Assembly (NCBI RefSeq): GCF_002836515.1
Contig: NZ_PJBC01000066.1
Span: 248,001 to 312,000, forward strand
Source of the DNA: Pseudomonas sp. Choline-02u-1
GTDB taxonomy: Bacteria > Pseudomonadota > Gammaproteobacteria > Pseudomonadales > Pseudomonadaceae
Length of the DNA: 64,000 nt
Direction: 5' to 3'
Shown: in pieces, positions 35,839 to 44,825 of the stretch
Position numbering within the stretch: position 1 is the first letter of the stretch
How the letters are laid out: each line of letters opens with the position of its first letter
Program-made: the position numbers and the translations under genes
Notes under the pieces: generated by a model
Told to the model about the DNA's origin: nothing
What the model saw: only the letters and a program-made list of their open reading frames with translations
The model's database searches: none

Positions 35839-35876
35839 AAAAAGCCCCGCACCTCGAAAGAGGGCGGGGCTTTTTA
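35839..35876. terminator. Bidirectional terminator between grxD and bfr
   Basis: AAAAAGCCCCGC and GCGGGGCTTTTT form a strong stem with A and T runs at opposite ends, between converging genes. Confidence 0.85.
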
Positions 35877-35895
35877 GTGACTTGCGAGTGTCAGA

Positions 35896-36369
35896 TCACT
35901 CTTCGCCCATCTGCGACTGCAGATAGTTTTCCAGGCCGATCTTGTCGATCAGGCCGAGCTGGGTTTCCAGCCAGTCGATATGTTCTTCTTCCGACTCGAG
36001 AATGTCTTCGAGCAGTTCACGGCTGCCGAAGTCGCCAACGGTTTCGCAATGGGCGATGGCGGCTTTCAGGTCGGCGTGGCCAGTCTTTTCGATGCGCAGG
36101 TCGCATTCGAGCATTTCGCGGGTGTGTTCGCCGATGTGCAGCTTGCCCAGGTCCTGCACGTTCGGCAGGCCTTCAAGGAACAGAATGCGCTTGATCAGCT
36201 TGTCTGCGTGTTTCATCTCGTCGATGGATTCTTTGTATTCGTGCTTGCCGAGCTTGTTCAGACCCCAATCTTCATACATGCGCGCATGCAGAAAGTACTG
36301 ATTGATCGCGACCAGCTCATTGGCAAGGATCTTGTTGAGATGCTGGATGACTGTAATGTCGCCTTTCAT
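35896..36369 (-). CDS. bfr: Bacterioferritin
   Basis: The 157-residue protein has all ferroxidase ligands (Glu18, Glu51, His54, Glu94, Glu127, His130) and haem-binding Met52. It is thus the heme-binding subunit type (BfrB in P. aeruginosa). 24 copies form an iron-storage shell. Bfd, the ferredoxin that releases its iron, is encoded just upstream on the same strand. Confidence 0.95.
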   Translation of the reverse strand: MKGDITVIQHLNKILANELVAINQYFLHARMYEDWGLNKLGKHEYKESIDEMKHADKLIKRILFLEGLPNVQDLGKLHIGEHTREMLECDLRIEKTGHADLKAAIAHCETVGDFGSRELLEDILESEEEHIDWLETQLGLIDKIGLENYLQSQMGEE

Positions 36370-36529
36370 GATCGGAGTCCTGCCCTGTATTAACCGTATA
36401 TAGGCGGAGTTTGAGCTTGGTGTTTATAAGTGTCAAACCTAAGTTATTGAATAATAAATGAAAATTAATCGGAATAAGAATGTTTGTGTTCCGCGTCTGG
36501 ACGCTAAGCAATTGATTTTCAGGCATAAA

Positions 36530-36553
36530 AAAACCGGACATCAAGTCCGGTTC
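36530..36553 (-). terminator. Terminator of bfd
   Basis: On the minus strand AACCGGACTTGATGTCCGGTT forms a stem followed by a T-run. It lies 17 bases after the bfd stop and separates bfd from bfr. Confidence 0.85.
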
Positions 36554-36569
36554 TTTGAAATGAGGGTGT

Positions 36570-36788
36570 TTACGCAGCAGTAAATTCTACCGAGTACGGG
36601 ATGGCTGCCTGGGCGGTTTGCAGCTTGGTCAGGGTTTCGCGCACGACTTCCTTGGCAAGGCAGGCGCATTTGCCACACTGGCTGGCGACGCCGGTGGCTT
36701 GGCGAACTTCTTTGTAGCTGCAGCATCCTTCATAGATCGCTTCGCGGATCTGTCCGTCCGTGACGCCGGTGCAGAGGCAAACATACAT
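36570..36788 (-). CDS. bfd: Bacterioferritin-associated ferredoxin
   Basis: The 72-residue protein begins MYVCLCTGVTD and has the four cluster cysteines Cys4, Cys6, Cys38 and Cys41 that bind a [2Fe-2S] cluster. It gives electrons to bacterioferritin to mobilise iron. ATG 36788 is used; ten extra in-frame residues upstream are not part of the family. A Fur-like box lies about 50 bp upstream, in line with induction under iron limitation. Confidence 0.95.
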   Translation of the reverse strand: MYVCLCTGVTDGQIREAIYEGCCSYKEVRQATGVASQCGKCACLAKEVVRETLTKLQTAQAAIPYSVEFTAA

Positions 36789-36839
36789 AAGTAATAACCG
36801 TCGCTGGTTGTGACTCAATTGCGATGGATCTTAATGTTA

Positions 36840-36857
36840 ACGAGAATGATTGTCAAA
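36840..36857 (-). promoter_or_regulatory. Fur box upstream of bfd
   Basis: On the minus strand TTGACAATCATTCTCGTT closely fits the Fur consensus core (AATCATTCTC). It stands 52-69 bases before the bfd start codon. Fur with iron would repress bfd. Confidence 0.65.
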
Positions 36858-37100
36858 GTGCTTTCGGAACGCTTCGTAACCTATTTGCCTGCGACTGACG
36901 AACGGTATTTTTCGGGCACTCGCCTGACCCAATGAATACGCAGTGGATACCCGAACAGGGAAAATCCGTTACGGACAGGCCAAACACCCGGTGTATGATG
37001 GTCGTCCCTTGCGAAGAGGGTTCGTGTCACAGGGCTGTCGCCTGAGGGTGACAGGCTGGCCCGGAGCCTGAACTTCAAGTCTTTACACCAGGAGATATCA

Positions 37101-37703
37101 ATGAGCGTACTCGTAGGCAAACAAGCCCCAGACTTCACCGTCCCGGCCGTACTCGGCAATGGCGAGATCGTTGACAGCTTCACCCTGTCCTCGGCCATCA
37201 AAGGCAAATACGGCCTGGTGTTTTTCTACCCACTGGACTTCACCTTCGTCTGCCCGTCCGAGCTGATCGCTCTGGACAACCGCATGGCCGACTTCAAGGC
37301 ACGCAACGTTGAAGTGATCGCTGTGTCGATCGACTCGCACTTCACCCACAACGCCTGGCGCAATACCCCGGTCAACAATGGCGGCATCGGTCAGGTGAAA
37401 TACACCATGGCTGCCGACATGAAGCACGACATCGCCAAGGCCTACGACGTTGAATCCGAAGGCGGCGTGGCTTTCCGTGGCGCATTCCTGATCGACGACA
37501 AAGGCGTGGTTCGCTCGCAGATCATCAACGACCTGCCGCTGGGCCGTAACATGGAAGAGCTGATCCGTCTGGTCGACGCGCTGCAATTCCACGAAGAGCA
37601 CGGCGAAGTCTGCCCGGCCAACTGGAAAAAAGGCGACAAAGGCATGAACGCTTCGCCAGAAGGCGTTGCGGCTTACCTGACCGAGAACGCTGCTGCCCTG
37701 TAA
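37101..37703 (+). CDS. ahpC: 2-Cys peroxiredoxin (AhpC/TSA)
   Basis: The 200-residue protein has the peroxidatic cysteine in DFTFVCPSE and the resolving one in GEVCPANW. It reduces peroxides in the cytoplasm. In P. aeruginosa the matching gene at this place is called tsaA, next to bfd; it is distinct from the ahpCF operon. CAGGAGATAT precedes the ATG, and a strong terminator follows. Confidence 0.9.
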   Translation: MSVLVGKQAPDFTVPAVLGNGEIVDSFTLSSAIKGKYGLVFFYPLDFTFVCPSELIALDNRMADFKARNVEVIAVSIDSHFTHNAWRNTPVNNGGIGQVKYTMAADMKHDIAKAYDVESEGGVAFRGAFLIDDKGVVRSQIINDLPLGRNMEELIRLVDALQFHEEHGEVCPANWKKGDKGMNASPEGVAAYLTENAAAL

Positions 37704-37719
37704 GGCGCAACGTCGAGGT

Positions 37720-37749
37720 AAAAAAACCGGCCCATGTGGCCGGTTTTTT
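37720..37749. terminator. Terminator between ahpC and rnt
   Basis: AAAAAACCGGCC and GGCCGGTTTTTT form a perfect stem with a short loop, flanked by A and T runs. It can serve both converging genes. Confidence 0.85.
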
Positions 37750-37775
37750 CATGCGCGGGATTTGATTGACGAGGA

Positions 37776-38453
37776 TCAGTCGTCGAAGTCTTCCCAACCG
37801 CCCATTTGCTTCCAGCGATTGACGATGCCGCAGAACAGCTCAGCGGTCTTTTCGGTGTCGTAACGCGCCGAGTGCGCTTCACGACCGTCGAAATCGATGC
37901 CAGCGGCCTGGCAGGCTTTGGCCAGCACGGTTTGACCGTACGCCAGACCCGCCAGCGTCGCGGTGTCAAAACTGGAGAACGGGTGGAACGGGTTGCGCTT
38001 CATGTCCAGTCGCGCAACTGCTGCGTTGAGGAAGCCCAGATCGAAGCTGCTGTTATGCCCGACCAGAATCGCCCGTTTGCAGCCGTTGGCCTTCAGCGCC
38101 TTGCGGATGCCACGGAAGATGTCGGTCAGCGCGGTTTCTTCGCTGACGGCCATGCGCAGCGGGTGATCGAGCTTGATCCCGGTGAACTCCAGCGCTGCCG
38201 CTTCAACGTTCGCACCTTCGAATGGCTCGACGCGGAAGAAGTAGGTGTGATCCGGGTAGACGAAACCCTTTTCATCCATGGCGATGGTGGTCGCGGCAAT
38301 CTCCAGCAAGGCGTCGGTGGCCGCGTTGAAGCCACCGGTTTCTACGTCGACGACAACCGGCAGGTAGCCGCGAAAACGTGCTGCCATCGGGTGACGGGAA
38401 CCGCCGCCGCCATTTTGACCGTCCAGCTCGTCGTCGAAATGCTCTTCACTCAC
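37776..38453 (-). CDS. rnt: Ribonuclease T
   Basis: The 225-residue protein is a DEDDh exonuclease. The first site is VVDVETGGF and the second in VGHNSSFDLGFL; the last has His and Asp in REAHSARYDTEKTAELF. RNase T trims the CCA ends of tRNA and 5S/23S rRNA. It overlaps pyrC by four bases, so both are read from one message. Confidence 0.93.
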   Translation of the reverse strand: MSEEHFDDELDGQNGGGGSRHPMAARFRGYLPVVVDVETGGFNAATDALLEIAATTIAMDEKGFVYPDHTYFFRVEPFEGANVEAAALEFTGIKLDHPLRMAVSEETALTDIFRGIRKALKANGCKRAILVGHNSSFDLGFLNAAVARLDMKRNPFHPFSSFDTATLAGLAYGQTVLAKACQAAGIDFDGREAHSARYDTEKTAELFCGIVNRWKQMGGWEDFDD

Positions 38454-39496
38454 GCGTGTTCCTCCAGCAGGCGCCAGCGCAGTTTTTCACCGGCGCGCAG
38501 CGGGATAACGGTCAGCTCGCCAAAGGGCAGGCTGGTCGGGGCGGTCCATTCTTCACGGACCAGGGTGATGCGATCAGTGTTAGCCGGCAGGCCATAGAAA
38601 CGCGGGCCATTGAGGCTGGCGAAGGCTTCGAGCTTGTCCAGCGCATTACGCTGTTCGAACGCTTCGGCGTACATCTCGATGGCGGCGTAGGCGGTGTAGC
38701 AACCGGCGCAACCGCAGGCGGCTTCCTTCGCGTGCTGGGCGTGGGGCGCCGAATCGGTACCGAGGAAGAATTTGGCGCTGCCGCTGGTGGCCGCGTCGAG
38801 CAAGGCTTCCTGGTGCGTATTGCGCTTGAGAATTGGCAGGCAATAGAAATGCGGCCGAATCCCGCCCACCAGCATGTGATTGCGGTTGTACAGCAGGTGA
38901 TGCGCGGTGATGGTCGCGCCAACGTTGGCCGAAGCCTCGTTGACGAACTGCACGGCGTCGCCGGTGGTGATGTGTTCGAACACCACTTTCAGCGTCGGGA
39001 AACGCTCGACCACGCGGCGCATGTGTTCATCGATGAAGATCTTTTCGCGGTCGAACACATCGACGTCGCCACGGGTGACTTCACCGTGGATCAACAGCGG
39101 CATGCCGACGTCGGCCATGGCTTCGAGCGCCGGGAAGATCTTGTCGATGCTGGTCACGCCGGAATCGGAGTTGGTGGTCGCGCCGGCCGGGTAAAGCTTG
39201 GCGGCATAGACGAAACCGCTGGCCTTGGCCTGCCGAATTTCTTCCGGTTGGGTGCGGTCGGTGAGGTACAGCACCATCAACGGTTCGAACTGACTGCCGG
39301 CCGGGCGGGCAGCGAGAATCCGCTGACGATAGCCGTCGGCTTCAGCGGCGTTGCGCACCGGCGGTACCAGGTTCGGCATGATGATCGCGCGCCCGAAGGT
39401 GCGGGCCACATCGGCAACGGTATTGGTCAACACGGCACCATCGCGAAGATGAATGTGCCAGTCGTCGGGACGCAGCAGGGTCAGGCGGTCGGACAT
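38450..39496 (-). CDS. pyrC: Dihydroorotase
   Basis: The 348-residue enzyme belongs to the shorter (type II, E. coli-like) dihydroorotases. It has metal ligands in DDWHIHLRDG, the carboxylated lysine in YAAKLYPAG, and His in LLIHGEVT and FEHITTGDA, with Asp in LGTDSAPH. It makes dihydroorotate in pyrimidine synthesis. The ATG overlaps nothing upstream. Confidence 0.95.
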   Translation of the reverse strand: MSDRLTLLRPDDWHIHLRDGAVLTNTVADVARTFGRAIIMPNLVPPVRNAAEADGYRQRILAARPAGSQFEPLMVLYLTDRTQPEEIRQAKASGFVYAAKLYPAGATTNSDSGVTSIDKIFPALEAMADVGMPLLIHGEVTRGDVDVFDREKIFIDEHMRRVVERFPTLKVVFEHITTGDAVQFVNEASANVGATITAHHLLYNRNHMLVGGIRPHFYCLPILKRNTHQEALLDAATSGSAKFFLGTDSAPHAQHAKEAACGCAGCYTAYAAIEMYAEAFEQRNALDKLEAFASLNGPRFYGLPANTDRITLVREEWTAPTSLPFGELTVIPLRAGEKLRWRLLEEHA

Positions 39497-39656
39497 GAGG
39501 GGCTTCCAGGCGGGTCAAACTGAGGCGAATGCTACCGGAAAAGACTCTTGCAGGCACCCGCTATCAAGTTTTGCCACAAGCGTCCGATATCCCGAAGGTA
39601 TGCCGTAAACATTGTGTGAATCGGTGTTTGTGTTTCACAAGCCAATGGAGCCTCCC

Positions 39657-40571
39657 GTGCGCCAGCGTTATTTAGCCCTGCTCAGTGTGTTTGCCAGCCT
39701 TCCTGCGATGGCGCTGACTTACCAGACTCGTCTGGAGAACATTGAGTGGACGGTCGCCGGCGACCAGTTCGAGTGCCGTCTGACCCAGCCGATCACCGAT
39801 TTCGGTTCGGGTGAGTTCGTGCGCAAGGCCGGTGAGCAGGCGATCTTTCGTCTGAATGCCTACAACGCCATGCTCGGCGGCGGTTCGGCGACCTTGTTGG
39901 CGGCGGCTGCACCGTGGCAGCCTGGGCGTGGCGACATCAATCTGGGCTCTGTGCGCCTGGGCAGTGGCAACGTCTTGTTCAACAGCTCGCAGTCGCAGGC
40001 AGGTGGCTTGATCAGCGGTCTGCTGGACGGCCGCAGTCCGGTGGTACGCCGTGCATCTGGCGATGGCCGAGTCTCCGAAGTGCGTTTGTTGCCGGTGAAA
40101 TTCAGCAAGGCGTTCAACGACTATCAAGGCTGTGTGGCGAAGTTGCTGCCGCAGAATTTCGACCAGATCAAGCAGTCGCAGATCGGCTTCCCCGGCGAAG
40201 GCGTCGATCTGGACCCGGCCGCCAAGGCGAAACTGCAAGTGATGCTCGACTACATGAAGGCTGATCCGACGGTGAACCACATCGAACTCGACGGCCACTC
40301 GGACAACAGCGGCAATCGCCTGACCAACCGTGAACTGTCGCGCCGCCGGGCGCTGGCGGTGGTCGACTTCTTCAAGGCCAATGGCATTCAGGAGTCGCAG
40401 ATTACCGTGCGTTTCCATGGGGAGCAGTATCCAATCGTGCCCAACACCAGCAAGGCCAACCGCGCAAAGAACCGTCGGGTCAACGTGAAACTGGCGCGCG
40501 TGGCACCAACCACGGCACCGGCACCGGCACCGCAAGCGAGTACGCCGGCCACCGCTGCAGCGACTTCCTGA
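39657..40571 (+). CDS. motY: Flagellar motor protein MotY (OmpA family)
   Basis: The 304-residue protein has a signal peptide (RQRYLALLSVFASLPAMA), an N-terminal MotY domain and a C-terminal OmpA peptidoglycan-binding domain (HIELDGHSDNSGNRLTNREL and NRAKNRRVNV). It forms part of the T-ring that anchors stators in Pseudomonas. The start GTG 39657 is favoured, since GGAG lies at the right distance, over ATG 39645. Gene order pyrC-motY-argG agrees with P. aeruginosa. Confidence 0.85.
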   Translation: MRQRYLALLSVFASLPAMALTYQTRLENIEWTVAGDQFECRLTQPITDFGSGEFVRKAGEQAIFRLNAYNAMLGGGSATLLAAAAPWQPGRGDINLGSVRLGSGNVLFNSSQSQAGGLISGLLDGRSPVVRRASGDGRVSEVRLLPVKFSKAFNDYQGCVAKLLPQNFDQIKQSQIGFPGEGVDLDPAAKAKLQVMLDYMKADPTVNHIELDGHSDNSGNRLTNRELSRRRALAVVDFFKANGIQESQITVRFHGEQYPIVPNTSKANRAKNRRVNVKLARVAPTTAPAPAPQASTPATAAATS

Positions 40572-40700
40572 CTCGCCGGTCATCGTCGCGCTCTCGACAG
40601 ATTCTGTCGCTTTGTCGTCTTAAGCTGTCGCGCCTCTGTAAATTATCGCGTTTGAGCGGTAGACTCCCCGGCTTTCCGTAGAACCCCGTGGAGTGATGGC

Positions 40701-41918
40701 ATGGCGGACGTAAACAAGGTCGTTCTGGCGTATTCCGGCGGCCTGGACACTTCGGTGATCCTCAAGTGGCTGCAGGATACTTATAACTGTGAAGTGGTGA
40801 CCTTCACCGCCGATCTCGGTCAAGGCGAAGAGGTCGAGCCGGCCCGCGCCAAGGCTCAGGCCATGGGCGTCAAAGAAATCTACATCGACGATCTGCGCGA
40901 AGAGTTCGTGCGTGATTTCGTGTTCCCGATGTTCCGCGCCAACACCGTTTACGAAGGCGAGTACCTGCTGGGTACGTCGATCGCCCGTCCGCTGATCGCC
41001 AAACGCCTGATCGAAATCGCCAACGAAACCGGCGCCGATGCCATTTCCCACGGCGCCACCGGCAAGGGTAACGACCAGGTGCGTTTCGAACTGGGCGCCT
41101 ACGCGCTCAAGCCTGGTGTGAAAGTCATTGCCCCTTGGCGCGAGTGGGACTTGCTGTCGCGCGAGAAGCTGATGGACTACGCCGAGAAGCACGCGATCCC
41201 GATCGAACGCCACGGCAAGAAGAAATCCCCGTACTCGATGGACGCCAACCTGCTGCACATCTCCTATGAAGGCGGTGTGCTGGAAGACACCTGGACCGAG
41301 CACGAAGAGGACATGTGGCGCTGGACCGTCTCCCCGGAGAAAGCGCCTGATACCCCGCAATACCTGGAACTGACTTACCGCAACGGCGACATCGTCGCGC
41401 TGGACGGCGTCGAGATGACCCCGGCCACGGTTCTGGCGACGCTGAACAAGATCGGCGGCGAGCACGGCATTGGTCGTCTCGATATCGTTGAAAACCGCTA
41501 TGTCGGCATGAAATCCCGTGGCTGCTACGAAACCCCGGGCGGCACCATCATGCTGCGCGCGCACCGCGCCATCGAATCGATCACTCTGGATCGCGAAGTC
41601 GCTCACTTGAAAGACGAGCTGATGCCGAAATACGCCAGCCTGATCTACACCGGCTACTGGTGGAGCCCTGAGCGTCTGATGCTGCAACAAATGATCGACG
41701 CTTCGCAGGTCAACGTGAACGGTGTGGTGCGTCTCAAGCTGTACAAGGGCAACGTCATCGTCACCGGCCGCAAGTCCGATGACTCGCTGTTCGATGCCAA
41801 CATCGCGACCTTCGAAGAAGACGGCGGCGCTTACAACCAGGCGGACGCGGCGGGCTTCATCAAGCTCAACGCGCTGCGCATGCGCATTGCTGCCAACAAG
41901 GGCCGCAAGTTGTTCTGA
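40701..41918 (+). CDS. argG: Argininosuccinate synthase
   Basis: The 405-residue enzyme has the ATP P-loop AYSGGLDTSVI and conserved SHGATGKGNDQVRFE. It joins citrulline and aspartate with ATP, the step after ArgF. A strong terminator follows. Confidence 0.96.
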   Translation: MADVNKVVLAYSGGLDTSVILKWLQDTYNCEVVTFTADLGQGEEVEPARAKAQAMGVKEIYIDDLREEFVRDFVFPMFRANTVYEGEYLLGTSIARPLIAKRLIEIANETGADAISHGATGKGNDQVRFELGAYALKPGVKVIAPWREWDLLSREKLMDYAEKHAIPIERHGKKKSPYSMDANLLHISYEGGVLEDTWTEHEEDMWRWTVSPEKAPDTPQYLELTYRNGDIVALDGVEMTPATVLATLNKIGGEHGIGRLDIVENRYVGMKSRGCYETPGGTIMLRAHRAIESITLDREVAHLKDELMPKYASLIYTGYWWSPERLMLQQMIDASQVNVNGVVRLKLYKGNVIVTGRKSDDSLFDANIATFEEDGGAYNQADAAGFIKLNALRMRIAANKGRKLF

Positions 41919-41940
41919 GCGACTTAGATCGACGCGTAAT

Positions 41941-41976
41941 AAAAAAGGCGGCCTTGTTCAGGGCCGCCTTTTTTTT
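41941..41976 (+). terminator. Terminator of argG
   Basis: AAAAAAGGCGGCC and GGGCCGCCTTTTTTTT form a strong stem around TTGTTCA with a run of eight T. Confidence 0.9.
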
Positions 41977-42042
41977 GGAACTTTCATCTGGTTCATCAAG
42001 CCGTTTCTCTTGTCTGCCTGTTTGCGGGATGCGCCTTGCCTG

Positions 42043-42753
42043 TCAACTGGTTCGCCCCAACAGAGTCACTGTCTGCGTGCACAGGTTGTAAACGACACAC
42101 AGTGTTGCACCCGAGTTTTTCTTCGCCTGTTTGATTTGTTGCACTGCAGTATGTGCCAAAGCGTCCGAAACGTGATTCGACAGGAAAACCAGCACTCGCG
42201 GATCTTTTTTACCAGCGCTGCGGAGCGTGTCGAGAATCGCATCGAACTCCCGGGAAGCGTCTACGCCTCTGGCATCGATGATGTTCAGTTCACTTATCAG
42301 TGGTGACAGTCTGATCGTCTGGACCACCGGGTTGGCTTGGCCGTCTATACCGAGTGGTGGGTCAGGCGCGTTGTGAATCCTGCATGTACGCCGGAATCCG
42401 CCGCCCGCAGTGTTGCTGGAAACCACGCAGCTGGTTATCTCGAAAGTGCACGGTCCATCGGTTTTGCGCACCGGTTTTCGTTCGCTGTCACGTTCCGTAT
42501 GTTCAGCCGCTTTGAGGAAGTTCTTGTCCTTGCCGAAATCCGAGGGCGAGTAGAGTGAGCGGTGATTGAAGTTGAGAGTGATAAAAAAAAGAAATAACAA
42601 GTAAAACGGAAAGCTGATCAGAAACCAGACATAAATCTCTCGATCCTCGTTGTCGAGAAACGGCAGCGAGACTGCCGCCGAAGTTTCCGAAAGAATGGCG
42701 AATATCGCAATAACCGTCATTGGGTTGGTAATTTTTTGCTTTATCCTAAGCAT
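42043..42753 (-). CDS. Orphan membrane protein with two N-terminal helices
   Basis: The 236-residue protein has two helices close together, about 12-34 (MTVIAIFAILSETSAAVSLP) and 41-63 (YVWFLISFPFYLLFLFFITL), then the motif NHRSLYSPSDF and a charged linker. The C-terminal ~100 residues look like an alpha/beta domain (LNIIDARGVDASREFDAI; RVLVFLSNHVSDALAH). No family is recognised. Base composition is less GC-rich than in its neighbours and the gene interrupts an otherwise conserved order, suggesting acquisition. A helper or effector role at the membrane cannot be excluded. Confidence 0.65.
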   Translation of the reverse strand: MLRIKQKITNPMTVIAIFAILSETSAAVSLPFLDNEDREIYVWFLISFPFYLLFLFFITLNFNHRSLYSPSDFGKDKNFLKAAEHTERDSERKPVRKTDGPCTFEITSCVVSSNTAGGGFRRTCRIHNAPDPPLGIDGQANPVVQTIRLSPLISELNIIDARGVDASREFDAILDTLRSAGKKDPRVLVFLSNHVSDALAHTAVQQIKQAKKNSGATLCVVYNLCTQTVTLLGRTS

Positions 42754-43184
42754 ATTATAAGTTCCTTTTTATGTATGTGGGGTCGAGTTCTATATATAGC
42801 AAAAGCCTTCGTTAAAGTTTCAGCCTGTTGTTTCAAGTTTTATAGGAGGATTGCTGGCGAGTCGAATTTGCAGTAGTGGTGGATCGTTACGTCATATGTC
42901 GGATCGGTCGCCAGACGAAAACAGTTGTGAAAGTTGCGAATGGCTGAACGTGAATGCAGCGCTGCGTAGGAAGCGTGCGCAGTAAACGGCCGGCTAGGTT
43001 CGGTCTTGATGGGCAGGGAGCGGTCGCGGTGGGTGTGGAGGTGTCTATTTGTGGGAATTATCCTCAATGCGTGTAGGGAATGTCTCTCGATGCAACCGCG
43101 TGGAAAAGTTGTTATGCGTTCGAGCAAGTGAGTGGGATATCGTGCGTGTTCTAAAAATTCGAACAGCGAAAACTGGACTTGCCC
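42754..43184. other. Divergent intergenic region before the response regulator
   Basis: About 430 bp holds the promoters of the membrane protein (-) and the response regulator (+). GGGAATTATCC (near 43053) is a partial dyad that might bind a NarL/RcsB-type regulator. Nothing coding is credible here. Confidence 0.35.
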
Positions 43185-43811
43185 ATGAATAAAGTGCTGA
43201 TCGTGGATGACCACCCCGTCATTCGACTTGCGGTACGTATGCTGATGGAACGGCATGGTTACGAAGTCATTGCAGAAACGGATAATGGCGTTGATGCGCT
43301 ACAAATTGCGCGCGAACAAATGCCCGATCTTGTCATTCTGGATATTGGGATACCGAAACTCGATGGGCTGGAAGTTATTGCGCGCCTGACTTCCATCGCC
43401 ATGCCAGTAAAAGTGCTGGTCCTGACTTCCCAGGCTCCCGGACATTTTTCAATGCGATGCATGCAATCGGGTGCAGCCGGTTATGTGTGCAAGCAGCAGG
43501 ACCTGACCGAGTTGCTGAGTGCGATCAAGGCCGTTCTGTCCGGTTACAGCTATTTCCCCAATCAGGCTCTGCATACCGTGCGAACCAGTCTGGGCAATGC
43601 GAGTGAGGCGGACATGGTCGATCGTCTGTCCGGGCGGGAGATGATGGTGTTGCAGCAGTTGGCGCGCGGCAAGACCAACAAGGAAATCGCCGACGGCATG
43701 TTTTTAAGCAACAAGACGGTGAGTACTTACAAGACTCGCTTGTTGTTGAAGCTCAATGCGCGATCTCTGGTTGATCTGATCGAACTGGCGCAACGCAATG
43801 GTCTGGTCTGA
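43185..43811 (+). CDS. Orphan NarL/FixJ-type response regulator
   Basis: The 208-residue protein has a receiver domain (acidic pair DD9-10 in VLIVDDHPVIRL, phospho-acceptor Asp in LVILDIGIP, Thr in VLVLTSQAP, Lys in AAGYVCKQQD) and a LuxR helix-turn-helix (LSGREMMVLQQLARGKTNKE). It resembles EvgA/BvgA-like regulators. No sensor kinase is next to it. ATG 43185 is chosen over TTG 43179. A terminator follows. Confidence 0.85.
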   Translation: MNKVLIVDDHPVIRLAVRMLMERHGYEVIAETDNGVDALQIAREQMPDLVILDIGIPKLDGLEVIARLTSIAMPVKVLVLTSQAPGHFSMRCMQSGAAGYVCKQQDLTELLSAIKAVLSGYSYFPNQALHTVRTSLGNASEADMVDRLSGREMMVLQQLARGKTNKEIADGMFLSNKTVSTYKTRLLLKLNARSLVDLIELAQRNGLV

Positions 43812-43869
43812 ACGATTCGACAGCTGAGAACGTCATGGGCCGATCAAGCTCAGTTGTCGCAGAAAATAA

Positions 43870-43892
43870 AAAGCCTCCGGTTCGGGAGGCCT
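43870..43892. terminator. Terminator between the response regulator and PA3496-like gene
   Basis: AAGCCTCC and GGAGGCCTT form a stem around GGTTCG between converging genes. Confidence 0.7.
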
Positions 43893-43899
43893 TCAGGTA

Positions 43900-44079
43900 T
43901 CACAGATCAAAATCGTAATCGGCCAATTGCCGTTGCAGTCGGCGCTCCTCAAGCAGGTTGTCGATTGTGCGACGCTTGCTGAGGTTGGTCTTGGCCACTT
44001 CAACCACCGGTTCGACCTCATCGGCCTCGACGGCAATAAAATCTTCTTCTACATCCAGTTGCTCTTTGTCGGTACTCAT
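43900..44079 (-). CDS. PA3496-family small putative regulatory protein
   Basis: A 59-residue acidic protein is encoded from ATG 44079: MSTDKEQLDVEEDF at the start, then SKRRTIDNLLEERRLQRQL and end DYDFDL. The basic central helix between acidic ends resembles the PA3496 family of putative regulators, found next to nth in P. aeruginosa. Its gene stops at TGA 43900-43902. The function is unknown. Confidence 0.75.
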   Translation of the reverse strand: MSTDKEQLDVEEDFIAVEADEVEPVVEVAKTNLSKRRTIDNLLEERRLQRQLADYDFDL

Positions 44080-44186
44080 GAAGTCAACTCCCGGCTAAGA
44101 CTGCCTTTGGCGCTCCTTATATCGACATTAGTGCGGCGGGTAAAAAAGATTTTTTCAATCGGTGCATGCAAAAAACCGATGACGGC

Positions 44187-44825
44187 TCAATCGTCGGAAG
44201 TTTTATGTTTGTATTCGCACAAATCTTCAATGCGGCAGCTGCCGCAGCGCGGTTTGCGCGCCAGACACACATAACGCCCGTGCAGAATCAACCAATGGTG
44301 CGAGTCGAGCAGGAATTCTTTCGGTACAAACTTCATCAACTTCATTTCAACTTCCACCACATTTTTCCCCGGCGCGATGCCGGTGCGGTTGCTGACGCGG
44401 AAGATGTGCGTGTCGACCGCCATGGTCAATTGACGGAACGCGGTGTTGAGCACCACATTGGCGGTCTTGCGCCCGACGCCGGGCAAGGCTTCCAGTTCTT
44501 CACGGGTCTGCGGGACTTCGCCGCCATGGCGTTCAACCAGCAAACGGCAGGTTTCGATGACGTTCTTCGCCTTGCTGTTGTAGAGGCCGATCGTCTTGAT
44601 GTACTCCGATAGCCCTTCGACACCCAGCGCATGGATAGCGGCGGGGGTATTGGCGACGGGGAAAAGCCTGGCGGTGGCCTTGTTCACGCCGACATCGGTG
44701 GACTGCGCCGAAAGAATCACCGCAATCAGCAGCTCGAACGGCGAAGAGTAGGCCAGTTCGGTTTTCGGCTCGGGATTGTCTTCGTGCAGTCGGCGAAATA
44801 TCTCAAGACGTTTTGCAGCATTCAT
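44187..44825 (-). CDS. nth: Endonuclease III
   Basis: The 212-residue DNA glycosylase/AP lyase has the helix-hairpin-helix LPGVGRKTANVVLN (catalytic Lys), Asp in AVDTHIFRVSNR and the [4Fe-4S] motif C-x6-C-x2-C-x5-C (CLARKPRCGSCRIEDLC). It removes oxidised pyrimidines. ATG 44825 overlaps the end of rnfE; nth is the last gene of the rnf operon, as in E. coli. Confidence 0.95.
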   Translation of the reverse strand: MNAAKRLEIFRRLHEDNPEPKTELAYSSPFELLIAVILSAQSTDVGVNKATARLFPVANTPAAIHALGVEGLSEYIKTIGLYNSKAKNVIETCRLLVERHGGEVPQTREELEALPGVGRKTANVVLNTAFRQLTMAVDTHIFRVSNRTGIAPGKNVVEVEMKLMKFVPKEFLLDSHHWLILHGRYVCLARKPRCGSCRIEDLCEYKHKTSDD

